From Cyanoderma ruficeps (lineage: Eukaryota > Chordata > Aves > Passeriformes > Timaliidae), in the NCBI GenBank assembly GCA_008694505.1, contig VZDJ01007747.1, positions 31,002,017 through 31,066,016 on the forward strand: a DNA stretch of 64,000 nucleotides. The letters are read 5' to 3'. Positions 39,301 to 50,400 of the stretch are shown piece after piece. The position numbers and the translations under genes are program-made. The notes under the pieces are model-generated. The model was not told where the DNA came from, did no database searches, and was given only the letters and a program-made list of their open reading frames with translations. Position 1 is the first letter of the stretch. Each line of letters starts with the position of its first letter.

Positions 39301-42300
39301 GATTCAATCCTCTATGAAACAAAGCACTTTTATAACACCAGATATACGACAGTCAGAATGACTGAAGAAACTGCTCTGAGAGGTCAAGGCCAAATTCCTA
39401 GGTACTGTAAATACAGGCAGTTTTACCAGCACACTCAGAACCAGCACCAAAATCAAAAAAATAAAGAACCACATATTTATTTAATGCCCAAAAGCTGGTA
39501 CTCAAAACAGTGTTGTCTGGTCTGGTATTGTGCCTGATTTTACTGATAGCATGACAGATTTCTGGTTTCCTTCATGAAGTGTTTTATTTTTGAAAGGAAG
39601 CCTGGACAGAAGCTTCAGGTGTCAATTTACTTACATAGTTCGAGTTTTTAAGGTCCACTAAGGCACTATTCTTGAAATAGTGAATGAATTCTATGCAAGT
39701 AAACAGTAATTGTTCCCAATGGAAACAAACCTCTATTTGTATAGCAATTGATGATTCTTCCAAATATAGCCATTTCAGGGCAAACCCTAGGATTTACTTT
39801 TTCTCCATTCAGGATCAAATACTAATCTATTAAATTTTAGTTCCAAATATGTTAGCAATTTTAAAGGGGTAGATTTCAGAAAGGCTATGTCATTGCATAA
39901 TAATAAAAAAAAGTTCAAATCTGGACACTTTGGCACACAACATAAAATATGAAATGAATCCAGGCACCGCTACATGAAAATCTGGGCTAATAAATTTGAA
40001 TGATCCCCGGGTAAAGATCTAAGAAATAATTCAATATATTATGAAATACTAGTGATAGAGCAGTCTTTGATGGTTTGTGTATTCTGATCTCTTTGAATTT
40101 GAATATGATAATCTTCCATTTTAAGTCTTGTTTCTGAAATGGAACAAAATTACTCTAATATGCATGCCAGACTCACTTCCCATAGGACGTTTGTGAGTAG
40201 GTTTTCTGCAGAAACACGGTAATTATGCTGTATTTACTATTTTTACTGTTTATGATGCTATTTGTGGTTGGGTGTGAGTGGAATAGCTTCATGTGATAAT
40301 GACTGTATTTTTTGTATATGCAGCTTGTTGCAGTAGCAAGGCGTCTCCCTGTTATAAAAGGATATTCAAGTTATAATCTGCTGGCTGACATTAAATTCCC
40401 GTAACTCCAAGCAGTGAATTTGTCAAAGAAGTTGATACCCCTCTGGGTCTCCAATGAGGGCATTTGCTGCACCATGATACACTGCTTATCTCCAGGCATA
40501 GCTGTGCAAACAAAGGCTTTGTGAAAGATTTCCTTCTCTGACTGGGAAAGCACTGAATTCAAGTTATTTTTTTGTTACACATTGAAGAACCTGTACTTGT
40601 TGAACACAGAGAAAAAACTGAAAAAAAGACCGTGTCTGTGTTCTTGCATGGTCCACAGCCTGTTAGGGTAATGAGATTATTTTAATTTGCTAGCTATAAG
40701 AAACTTTTTTCTTCCAAAATCAAGAACAACAACAACAATAACAACAGCAAGCCACTTTAAATAAATGTAAATGTCCTTTGTTTGGGGCTTCTCTTTATGC
40801 CCTGGTAACAGTGTTAGGAACTTTTTTGCCAAATTTGCCTGCTGCAGGTGAAACCCCAGGAAAACCAGGCTGTTTCCTGTTCCAGGCTGAACAAAGAGCC
40901 GCCATTCATTAGGACCTCAGGCCTCTGCTCTACTCTCTTCAGGCCCTGCTCCACTAGGTGCCTCTCCTCTTTTTCCCTGAATCCTGAGTTTTCTCTTTTC
41001 ATTGAACCTCAATGACCCTTTCATATTCCTTCTGCCAAATGATCTCCCATTACATGACCCCTTTCTGTTAAGCCCAAGGATAAGTAAAAAGAAAGCAAAA
41101 TAGAGCCATGCTGTCCTGAAGACTACACTGATATTATTGGTAAATTAAATATTCTATTCTATGTATTTATGCTACATCTCTTAATTAAAATAGTAACACA
41201 TCTTTTCCTGGGAAGTCTACAATCTGTGCAATTTTCCCCCTAATCTGAAGTTAAATTAAATTGAAAGCAGAAAACAGATGAACAGCTGTCTGTAATAATA
41301 GGTTTGTAAGTGTTTTAGTAGACACATCAACAGTTTTTGGTATACAGATAGGGAAACGGGACATATGGCAATGGTGAAGAGTAATTATGACATTTTTTTG
41401 AATATGCTAATAACACATACACATAATCATAATCACTGCAAAGCTCCTCTTGTTTGAAGTTCTTTATCTTCAAGTTGTTTTTCTACAATTACATCCAAGG
41501 AATGATGCAATATATTACCATACGAAGCGTGACTACTATTGTACCTCTTAAATGTCTATCAGAGGCAATGCTTTAATGATATAAATTACCTCAGGGTTTA
41601 AAGCATGTTTTGCAATGACTCTGTTTAACTGTCAAAGTCTTTACTGCTGCACATAAAAAATGATGGAGTTGTATTGGCAAGACCATGGCACTTATGAAGC
41701 CTTTGTAGTCTCTTCAATAATTTTTCCACATCAAAAATTCATTTTATTGTCAGTTCTTACTTTATTTTCTGCCAGTACTATCCTGTTAAAGCTAACCATG
41801 TTAGATCTTCAGTCCTCCCTTACATTTAGGATTTTTGTACATCTGACTAAAAATATGGCACAAAAGTATTATGTGTGATTGAGATTCATGTGTACTTACC
41901 AGTATTCTCACTAGACTGATTGTGCATTTTTTTCTTGTGATTATCCCTGTAATGGTTCCTCTTTGTGGCTGCCAGATAAAAGCTTGATCACAGTTCAGAA
42001 AAGATGGGTGAAAGTGATGGGCTGAGTTGCCTGCATGTGAATTGTCATCAGATTTGACTCTGGGAAAACTAGATTGATTGTAAGCAGAAAACAATCATGC
42101 CCTCAATGGTATGACACATTGACTAAGGACATTATCATGTTAGCCAAGCTGATAATTTAAAATGTTCTTTGCAGTGTCATATATTTGCTGGTTGTTGTCC
42201 CCTTTTAAGAGCCATTTTCCTCATTGAGATCACAAAAAGAACGAAAAAGAAAATACTCTTTGTAAATACATACACGTATCTTTTTCAAAGAGATAAACCT

Positions 42301-43033
42301 AGTATAAAGTGAATTTACATTATTTCAATTATAATCTGTACTAATGAGGAATTATAGCAGTGATAACTATCAGTTAGTATTGGTTGCGTGCATATCGTGC
42401 ATGTTAGGCAGAGGTCCCAGCAAACAGAAGAATTTCTCTGTGGATTGGGCACTGGTCTAAAAAGCTGGAAATTTAAATACAAGATAGTCCTTTTCCTTAC
42501 AAAGATTTTTTTTTAGTATCATGAACACTAATGAGATGGTGCCTGTGTGTCAAGAAGCATGTTCATTAATTTTATATCAATAATTGATATAAAAGTGCTC
42601 ATGCAGAAGTGGTCTTAGTTGATGGAAAAGCCCTGTTGGTTTGGTAAATAATATCAAGAGTTTTAATAAATTCCTTTGCCAACAAACTCTAAAATCTATT
42701 CTATTTTGTACTGTGAGCCTGTGGTGAGGAGAAAAGACTAGTTATCCAGAGTACCAGTTCTCTTACTACTCTACATTTACAGAACTCTACTTCAACAGAA
42801 CACTCCACCTTACTATGGAAGTAAGTGAGAGTAGGGAGGAGAAATGGCACTTTCTTTTCGTTCAAGAAAGTTTGAGGCAAAGGTAAAGTGGGGAAAGAAA
42901 ATATTTTTTTCCACGTTAGTTTATATGGTTTCTATGTGTTATTAAAGCTAGTACAAGAGTAAAAAAAAAAACTCAGCCAATGAAATTCAGTCTGAATGAA
43001 GACTAAAGCATGTAAAAAACCCGCAGTGTTACC
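36314..43033. other. Stretch without a recognised gene
   Basis: AT-rich DNA. A CAA-rich simple repeat occupies about 40,722-40,748. The only GC-elevated part is 40,800-41,000, with short minus-strand frames and no recognised motif. A perfect 25-base palindrome lies at 42,570-42,594. No transposon identified. Confidence 0.5.
42570..42594. repeat. Perfect 12-bp-arm palindrome
   Basis: TTTTATATCAAT and ATTGATATAAAA flank one central A. The AT-rich palindrome could extrude as a cruciform or hairpin. It carries two ATCAAT/ATTGAT half-sites, but no factor is implied by sequence alone. Confidence 0.8.
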
Positions 43034-43062
43034 AAAAAAAAAAAAAAAAAAAAAAAAAANAA
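43034..43062. repeat. Poly(A) run with single-N gap at 43,060
   Basis: A run of about 26 A bases is interrupted by one N. As at 13,299, this marks an assembly gap at a homopolymer. No retrocopy is visible beside it. Confidence 0.85.
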
Positions 43063-43810
43063 GGAGCATTGCTGATGCTCTGACAATTTTGACAATTTTA
43101 TATATATCTAGTTCCTTTAAAAATTTGGAAATCTTTTCAAAATTAACTTTCTGTAAAATATTTTCAGGTAGGAGAACATGAAAGTAACTCAACAGATCAC
43201 AAAGCCATAATGAAAAAAAAAGTTTAAAAAATCCTACAGTGTGATGCATTACTGGTTTTCACACATTCTTTTGTAAGCGCTTCACAGAATAATAAGAGAC
43301 AATTGACCAGAACAGTAGGAGACAAGAAGTTAAGTTCCTTGGGTAGGAAAACAAGGTAAAGAGCCCACATTGTTTTCAACGTCAAAAAAGGACCATAGTT
43401 AAAACATCTTTTAAAAGCATGTAATATTATTTTATTTAACTGAATCGTGTGCCATTTGGGATATAGCTTATTTGTGTTTATTGTAGCAGACTAATCAAGA
43501 TTCTATTTATCTGTGAAAGCTTCTATATAAAAAACATTAACGAAAAATCATGGTCATCATGGTTTTCTACAACTGGAAAAAAATGGCCTGGTTACACCTT
43601 TATAAAGAAGGTAAGAACAAAATCTGCAGATATATCTATGTCAGATATTAAAGGATTTCTACCACCAGTTGAAAATAATATTCGATTGAGTATGAAAAAG
43701 GAAGTTGATCAGTCCCCAAATAAGAATATTGACTATATTCAGTGAAAGTCAAGGGGAATCAATATCTTCAGAAAGTTATCTATTCCTAATAGGCAATGCC
43801 AGAACTCTTT

Positions 43811-43855
43811 TTTAATTAGAAGGCCTTTAATTAGAAGGCTATTATTAGAATAGCT
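43811..43855. repeat. Three tandem 15-bp units with TAATTAGAAGGC
   Basis: Units at 43,811-43,825 and 43,826-43,840 differ at one base (TTTAATTAGAAGGCC and TTTAATTAGAAGGCT). A third diverged unit follows at 43,841-43,855 (ATTATTAGAATAGCT). The first two contain TAATTA, the core preferred by many homeodomain proteins. Confidence 0.75.
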
Positions 43856-43905
43856 GATTTTGTTATTTTCATTCTGACAATACAAATAGAGTGGCTCCAA
43901 TTAAG

Positions 43906-44352
43906 TGTCACCACCAAGCTTCTCCCAAAGCAGACACTGCTTGCTCACTCCCCCCTTCCTCCTCTTTCTTCTCCATCCTGCAGGATGGAGTTGAGAACTG
44001 GAGCCACAAAAGGTGGAAATCAAAGGTTGAGATAAGAAAAATTTACTGAAAACAGTAATGAGACAAAAAAATGAACTATAACAGCAACAATATTAGTAAC
44101 AAAAGGTATAAGATAAGGAAACAATTTACAAGGAAAACCCATGACAAATACCAACTGGTTTCTTCTTTCTTCCCGGTCATGCTTTCTCCCATCAGAAAGG
44201 GAGGCTCTTCTCCAAGGTATGAGCATCCCTTTCGCAGTGACCAACAGTGAGGCGAGGGGGTATAGAATAACCGACCTACTGGCCATGGCCCCAGCCTCTG
44301 CCGCCTCATGGCCATTGCAAAAATTAACCCAGTTCTGGATGAAAGTAGGACA
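43906..44352 (-). mobile_element. ERVL-type solo LTR, minus strand
   Basis: The plus strand opens 'TGTCACCACC' and continues 'TTGCTCACTCCCCCCTTCC', a 'GGTTGAGATAAGAA' motif (44,025-44,038) and an A-rich segment typical of the reverse complement of a bird ERVL-type LTR. It ends 'CAAAAATTAACCCAGTTC...AAAGTAGGACA', matching the reverse complement of the usual LTR start (TGTCCTGGGTTT... AGTTAATTTTC). At about 447 bases it is shorter than relatives and the middle is eroded. Overlapping frames on both strands inside it are incidental. Target duplication not recognised. It belongs to a different subgroup from the copies at 21,875 and 53,740. Confidence 0.6.
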
Positions 44353-45967
44353 AATCCCAAATCAACCTTTTTGCTGTTTGGAAGAAAAATAACTAAACAA
44401 ATGATGCAGAGTATAAAGAGTCTTCTCCAGCTATGAAGATGGAATTAGCTGTGCAATTGCAGGAACAGAAAATGAACCTTTTTCTTCCCAAAACTATTCT
44501 ATGCATATATTGTCAAAAATATTTTTTCTGAATTCCCATCCCCTCTGTATGGATTTTTTCTTTGATCTTTAAAATTTCTACTCCAAATTACTATATTTGT
44601 AATCTTTAATCATGCAAACCAGCTATTATGTCATAAATAACTATATCTGTGTTTATGATTAATAATCATGGTAATTTGAAATTCAAATATGATCATGTGG
44701 TTTCCTTACATTATAATTGTTATATACATCCTAGACAGTGAAGGTGATAATCTATTCTAGGAAGATTGCAAGGAAAGAAACAAACACAGAAGTGAAGGAT
44801 AGCATTTATAAAACTGTAGCAGTAACACTTGAGTGCTGGTGAAAAACTTTAAATATCTTTTCTGGGGGGATGAGCACTGGATTAATGACAGCTGAGTGAA
44901 AGACTTGTCCATTTATAATAAGAGATTTGAACAATAATAGCTAATGAAATTACTGGTGGTATGAAGAGTAGGCAGATTCTGTTAGGGGTTAAAACCTATA
45001 ATCAGCTACACATCTTAATGACTTGGTTAACGAATAAAGCAGGTATTGTAGGAATCCTGCAAGCTGTCCCAAGCTACTAATGTCTGCAGAGCTACAGAAT
45101 TTTTACACATTGTTTAGAGAAAAATGAAACTATTACTTTGCACGATTCAACTTCAGAAAGTAACCAAATGAAGCTGTGATATTTTAAAGCATTATGCAAA
45201 CAAAAATGGAAAAAGATAGTTTAAATAGCTTAGAAAATATGCTGGTGATTGAGACTGAAAGGACCCTAAAACAAACATGAGATAATTATTTATGACTAGG
45301 GGTATCAGAGAGCTGCAACAGCATCACAGGGCCTCTGCAGAAGAAATATTATACTTTCATCTGAAACTGTGTAGTTGAATGTCAGGCATGGCTTAGTAAT
45401 ACATATAGATCAAGACCAAAATATTGAAAAATAAGGGGAAATAAATTATGCAACTGTCTTCAAAATATAACTACTGTCCCTTGAGAACAATACTGGAGAA
45501 CTGTAGATTCATCACTTGTAAAATGACAAAACATGATTTCCAAGCAGCTATTCATTAATTCATTGGAAGGAATATTTGGCTATCTCTGTTGCCTCTGGGT
45601 GGATGTACTTAAGGCCCACTCAAGTGTGTTGGAGTTTTACTGGCCTTGAGAAACAGATGGCTTAATTCATCCTATAGAGTGAGTTTGAACAGGTCATAAG
45701 CAGTGTGAACAGCTATGGACATTTTCTTTAAGTCAACATGCTGGTGCAGACATAAGATAAATGTACAGAGATTTTATTCCTCCACTTAAAACAATCAGTA
45801 TTTTTTTTACATCTGGCTGTAACTTTTAGCTCCATCTTGTCATTTAGAAAATGTCTTAAATACAAAGGTCCCACTGAGAACAACATCTTTTGCTTTCCTG
45901 CTTATGGAAGAAAAAAATATAACAGTTCTGGAGGAAAGCAGCTTGTCTAACCATTTGCAGTTCGGTG
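44353..45967. other. Stretch without a recognised gene
   Basis: AT-rich sequence. I see no gene, RNA or identifiable transposon, and only frames of trivial length. Confidence 0.5.
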
Positions 45968-46250
45968 TCACAGAATTATGGAATCATGAAGATTGGAGAA
46001 GATCTTTAATATCATTGAGTTCACCTATAGACCCAGAGCTGCCAAGTCTACCACTAAAGCATGTCCCTAAGTGCCACAATTACCTGTCCTTTAAATACCT
46101 TCAGAGATGGTGATTCCACCACTTCCCCAGTTTGTGTGTTTGACTACACTTTCAGAAAAGAAAGTTTTGCTAATTTTCCATCTAACCCTCTCCTGGAGCA
46201 AGTGGAGGCCATTTCCTCTTGTCCTGCTACTTGTTATTTGAGATCATGAA
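45968..46250 (-). mobile_element. CR1 LINE 3' end, minus strand
   Basis: The plus strand reads as the reverse complement of the CR1 3' region. In order: 'TCACAGAATTATGGAATCAT' (octamer tail), 'GATTGGAGAAGATCTTTAAT', 'AGAGCTGCCAAGTCTACCAC', 'TAAAGCATGTCCCTAAGTGC', 'CTTTAAATACCTTCAGAGAT', 'GGTGATTCCACCACTTCCCC', 'TTTTCCATCTAACCCTCTCC' and 'GAGGCCATTTCCTCTTGTCC'. All match the expected CR1 text with scattered substitutions. The fragment covers roughly the last 280 bases of the element and is 5'-truncated. Short open frames over it are not genes. Confidence 0.85.
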
Positions 46251-46736
46251 CAATCAGGAATAAAGGCTCAAAGAAGAACTCAGTGTGAGGCTATATGCTC
46301 AGACAAGTATTCTGAACCAATGTATAAGGAGGAATTTAAGATGAAACTATGTATAAAGCATGGAATTGTTATTTTATCTGGAATGTAGATAATCGTATGC
46401 TTATGTCTTCACTTCCTGAGAACATAGAATGAGTAAAATCCAGGAACATCTGGTTCCCGCAATCTGCATATCCTCAGACATCTAAACTATTGATTTTGAT
46501 GACAGTGCTCACTGTAGGACGTTCACTCTTCTGAAGGAGGATTTCTTCAGTGGTGTAGATACAAATCATGCATACCAGGCTGTCATCATTTTATCTATTG
46601 TCTTCATAAAATTATCACATGTGCTACCAGATGATGATTGTTTAGAATGAATGAAATTAATTAATCATTTTTTTGTGCAAGTTTTGTACTTACTCCTTTC
46701 CAGAATCTTTGTTATTTCCCGAGATTTGATCAGAAG
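46251..46736. other. Short stretch without a recognised gene
   Basis: AT-rich spacer between a CR1 fragment and an LTR. Nothing recognised. Confidence 0.5.
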
Positions 46737-47170
46737 TTGATAAGAAGTTCATCGCACACTGAATTTTTATGCATCAGGACTAAGATATTTTCCATGCATA
46801 TGAATGCACATGTAAGAGTGCAGTGGTGTGTTTTGGCGTTTTGCCAGTTTTCTATATGCATCTGTTCATTTTATGCTGTTTCACAATGTTTTTTTCCATG
46901 TACCCCATATTTTACCCCATTATGGTTTACCCCAGTTATTGTTATTAACCAATCATCATTTATGTGACACCTGGATCCTGTCTGTCACTTTGGGGCCTCA
47001 CCCTTTGTCTAGAAAGTTCTGGCGAAAGCTTCGAGTGACTGGCAAGGTCTAGGTTCCCCTTCCCCCTTTGCTCCTTGATTTGTTCTGTGGGTTGTCATTT
47101 AGGTTCAGGGTCCCTCCCTTCCCACTCTGGATTGGTTCCAAGCTGTATCCTCCCTACTCCCCCACGCTGA

Positions 47171-47177
47171 TATTTAA
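47171..47177 (+). promoter_or_regulatory. TATA-like box of the LTR
   Basis: TATTTAA in 'CGCTGATATTTAAGGTG', upstream of the LTR poly(A) signal by about 70 bases, the usual U3/R arrangement. Activity is not shown by sequence. Confidence 0.5.
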
Positions 47178-47246
47178 GGTGAAAACCCTGGAGTTCAGTG
47201 GGCTTCGGCGGGCTGACTCCTGGGTAAAAGGAAGTTGTGTGGATTT

Positions 47247-47252
47247 AATAAA
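47247..47252 (+). terminator. AATAAA poly(A) signal of the LTR
   Basis: AATAAA in 'GGATTTAATAAAACCCAG', at the expected R-region position. A host transcript entering on the plus strand could end here. Confidence 0.55.
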
Positions 47253-47341
47253 ACCCAGTTGAAGTTCCCCACCGGAGTTCCATCCTTTTATTTCTCACAC
47301 TGTTCACGCTTCTGCTGAGGCAAAGACCCACTGGATCGGAA

Positions 47342-47359
47342 CTGTATTCCAGAATACAG
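47342..47359 (+). other. Perfect hairpin in the LTR U5 region
   Basis: CTGTATTC (47,342-47,349) and GAATACAG (47,352-47,359) are exact complements around two bases, CA. It lies about 90 bases downstream of the AATAAA. RNA from this LTR could fold here; any role is inferred. Confidence 0.5.
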
Positions 47360-47441
47360 GACTGTACCTTTTTTGCGACGCCGGTGCCAGAACTGGCTGG
47401 GAAGCGTGGGCGAAAGCCCCAAGAAAAGCATCGCACCATCA

Positions 47442-50400
47442 CAGAAGAGAAAATTCTTGTATCAGAATTTATAAGAATTTATTTTAAAAATATTGTAGGG
47501 AAGTTCAGTTTATTCTATATATGATGATGGTCTTGCATGTAGCATTCTCACTTCAGTGTCTCTTGGGAGCATGTATTTTTCATTTTTACTATAAGTTACT
47601 GAACTTGTCTAGTTTTTTTGCACTCTTCATGTAGGACATCTTTTCAGATTTTATTGGTTGTTTAGAGTCACTAGGGATGTCCTTCATTAAATTAAAAAAA
47701 AAAAAAAAGGGACTTGTAGCTGCTGAGAACTGCCCAGGATTACAACTGCTGATCTTACAAGCACATGGAGCAACCAGCATAACATAGTGCCTGCTTCTGT
47801 ACCTCCAGCTCAACATCCTGATAATTAGTTCTGAAGCTGAACATAATCCTATGATTCCAGTATCTCAGAGACTGATTCTTTCTGTTGACACTGAAGAATC
47901 AGGATTTTCAGGATTAAAAGGAATTCTTTAACTAAGTTCCTGTTGCTGAACAGGAAACAAAGATATCTATGTAATCTAAATATTTGGCCCATGTAAATTA
48001 AGATTTTACTATTTTTTTCCCTTTCAAACCAGATTTTTTCAGACTAACATAAACAACATTTTTTACATGGCATAAGCTGCTATCTTTTTAGAAAATTTAT
48101 TTCCTGCTTCCATTTTTAGAGAAATATGTGTGATCAAATTCTCATTTTGTATTAAAGTTCTTAAAAATAATGAATGATAAACAAATACATTTGAATTAGA
48201 TTTCATCAGATGTCTCTGATTTCAGTCAACTTTATTCTCTAGAATTCTTATTAGACTACCTTTTTAAATGAAAGTATGTCCCTAAGTACAGTGTCAAAGG
48301 AATCCAAGAGTAGTTTGCAATTCTGCATCTGAGTATTTTCATTGCCATCCTACATCTTTGGATTGGGTTTCAAATATTTTGTGCATTTTAGTTCAGTTTC
48401 CACTGTTCATCAGGAGAGCAAAAGAGTGAAATATAAATGACTGCAGTGTTCACTTAAAATTATGATTAATTACTTTTTCCTTCTAGAAAAATATATGTTT
48501 TACTATTTGAGAAAATAATTTTATAAAACCCAAGCCAATTTATAGCAGATATTTGATAGAGTTTTCATGTGTATTTTTTCATTGATTATGCAAATAAAAC
48601 AAAACTAAAAAAAGTCACTGTATATTTCCGATTTGACACTGTGTTCCCGTTCCATATTATAGATATAAAATCTCTGAAAACACTTTCTGTTCTGTTCAGT
48701 TTCTTGAATTATATAAATATATATATATCAATTTGTCCTTCATGCTAGGCATTATGATCAGCATAAATGTATTCATGGGCCATAAACTTCTTTAGTAGAG
48801 AATATTATTCAAGCTGTAATAGAGAAGAAAATAAAATATTTTATTCCTCATCTTTATTCACTCTCGAGCTTTTGAGGGCTTATTGATTAAGGTGCTGAAC
48901 TTACAGTCCTGAGGGGAAATTCCTTTTTTCATCTGCACAGCTTTATCAATTTTTTCCATATTTTTTGTGTAGGACCTAGATCTAGGAAATCACTTTAAAT
49001 TTAGAGTAGTCTCTTCTCAAGTAGACTATTCTCATGCCTAAAATTCAGCAGTATAACAGGCTTCCGGTTTATAACAGTCATGGAAATGGAAAGATAATTT
49101 AACTGCAAAATCTCTATTACAGGAATTGGATTTTGATCAAAGTAGCTTCAGACTCCTTAATAAAAGTAGTGACATTAAGGTCAGACTCACTGACCACTCT
49201 GCTACCAACATCCCCTTCACAGGCATGTGTAACAATTAGGAGAACCATAAAGAAAGGTGTGAAAGAACTGAGTACACATTGCAAAAACAAGTAATCCTGG
49301 GAATTTAAGTTATGCATTTTCTTTATCATTGTTTACTACAGACCTTGCAGGGATTTGGGAAGAAATTTGAAAAGGAATTCAAAGCTCTTTTAGTTCAAGG
49401 TAAAGCAGTGATCAAGTTTGTGATGCAACTACTTTGTGACTGATCTAATATAATCAATATCTTATGCATACTAATAATTCACATCTGTGAGCCATTTGAC
49501 CATTTCATGTAAGGAAGGAAGGCAGTGCAGCCTTTGAGATGTCCTGTCCTCTGCATTGTTTCATATTCTATCCCAAACAGAGCTATCACCAGGTCTGACA
49601 GTCACACACACAATATATGTGTGTACATCTGTCTGTCCTCAAATAAATAGACAAAAATCTACATATGCGTGTGCACGTGTACATATATATTTACATAGAG
49701 ATATTTTCTGGGGGATTCAAGGAGCTACTTACCTTTCAATCAACTAAAGGACATCGGTACTAGCCCAGTGTATAGAGACTTTCTAATTCATGCCATTTCC
49801 TAGATATCACGAGCCATAATTAGCACAGTGGAATCACCCTTTTCATCTTCTTTTTCACCTATTGTGTGAAGAGATTCTTTTTCACTTTAATGAAAAAATG
49901 AAAAAGACTTTTTTAGATAATTGCCTTTAGAGAATATTAAATCCATGTGAAACATATTCCCATGGTCAAAACCTGAAAATATTTACTACTTATAACTGAG
50001 CTACAGAAATCAACATGTGAGCTTTGTTATGTGTCTAGACTAGAAAGTCTTGCTTGATTTTAGGCTGACATTCTGACTGAAAAATGCTGTGGGGAAACTA
50101 ATTTAGCGACACAATTGAAAGATTCAAAAACTTTATAGAATTTTTTTCTTTCAGAATGTGGGAAAGAAAAATTTACAGTAAGTGTAGTAATCACATATAT
50201 TAAAAAAAAATTGTCTGACCTACATTTTTAAGTGTGAGCAGTACTGAAAACTTACTCACACTTGAATTATGATGATCCCCTTTCTCTTTCTTAGTTCTAT
50301 TTTACATTCACAGAGTAGTATTAATTACTATTGTGATTATACATTTTTCAGCAACAAAAAGTTCTTGCTTTCCATATATTTTTCTTTCAGGTTCCATATA

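Larger units (their letters stand above)
46737..47441 (+). mobile_element. Solo LTR with intact promoter and poly(A) signals
   Basis: From about 46,960 to 47,440 the GC content jumps and the text matches a bird ERV LTR: 'GACACCTGGATCCTGTCTGT', 'TCACTTTGGGGCCTCACCC', 'TTCTGGCGAAAGCTTCGAG'. A TATA-like TATTTAA (47,171-47,177) is followed about 70 bases on by AATAAA (47,247-47,252). A CpG-containing U5 comes next ('TTTGCGACGCCGGTGCC', 'GCGTGGGCGAAAGCCCC'), ending 'GCATCGCACCATCA'. The hexamer CAGAAG occurs directly before 46,737 and directly after 47,441, which would be a 6-bp target duplication, but the 5' end would then read TTGATAAG rather than TG. An alternative is a start at 46,811 (TGTAAGAGTGC) and an end at 47,443 (ATCACA), which gives better inverted termini and no duplication. 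No internal genes adjoin, so it is a solo LTR. The preserved CpGs suggest a relatively young insertion. Confidence 0.7.

Noticed and set aside
47694..47708. Poly(A) run as the tail of a processed pseudogene
   Set aside because: Neither strand next to the run reads as a recognisable gene, and no flanking direct repeat was seen.
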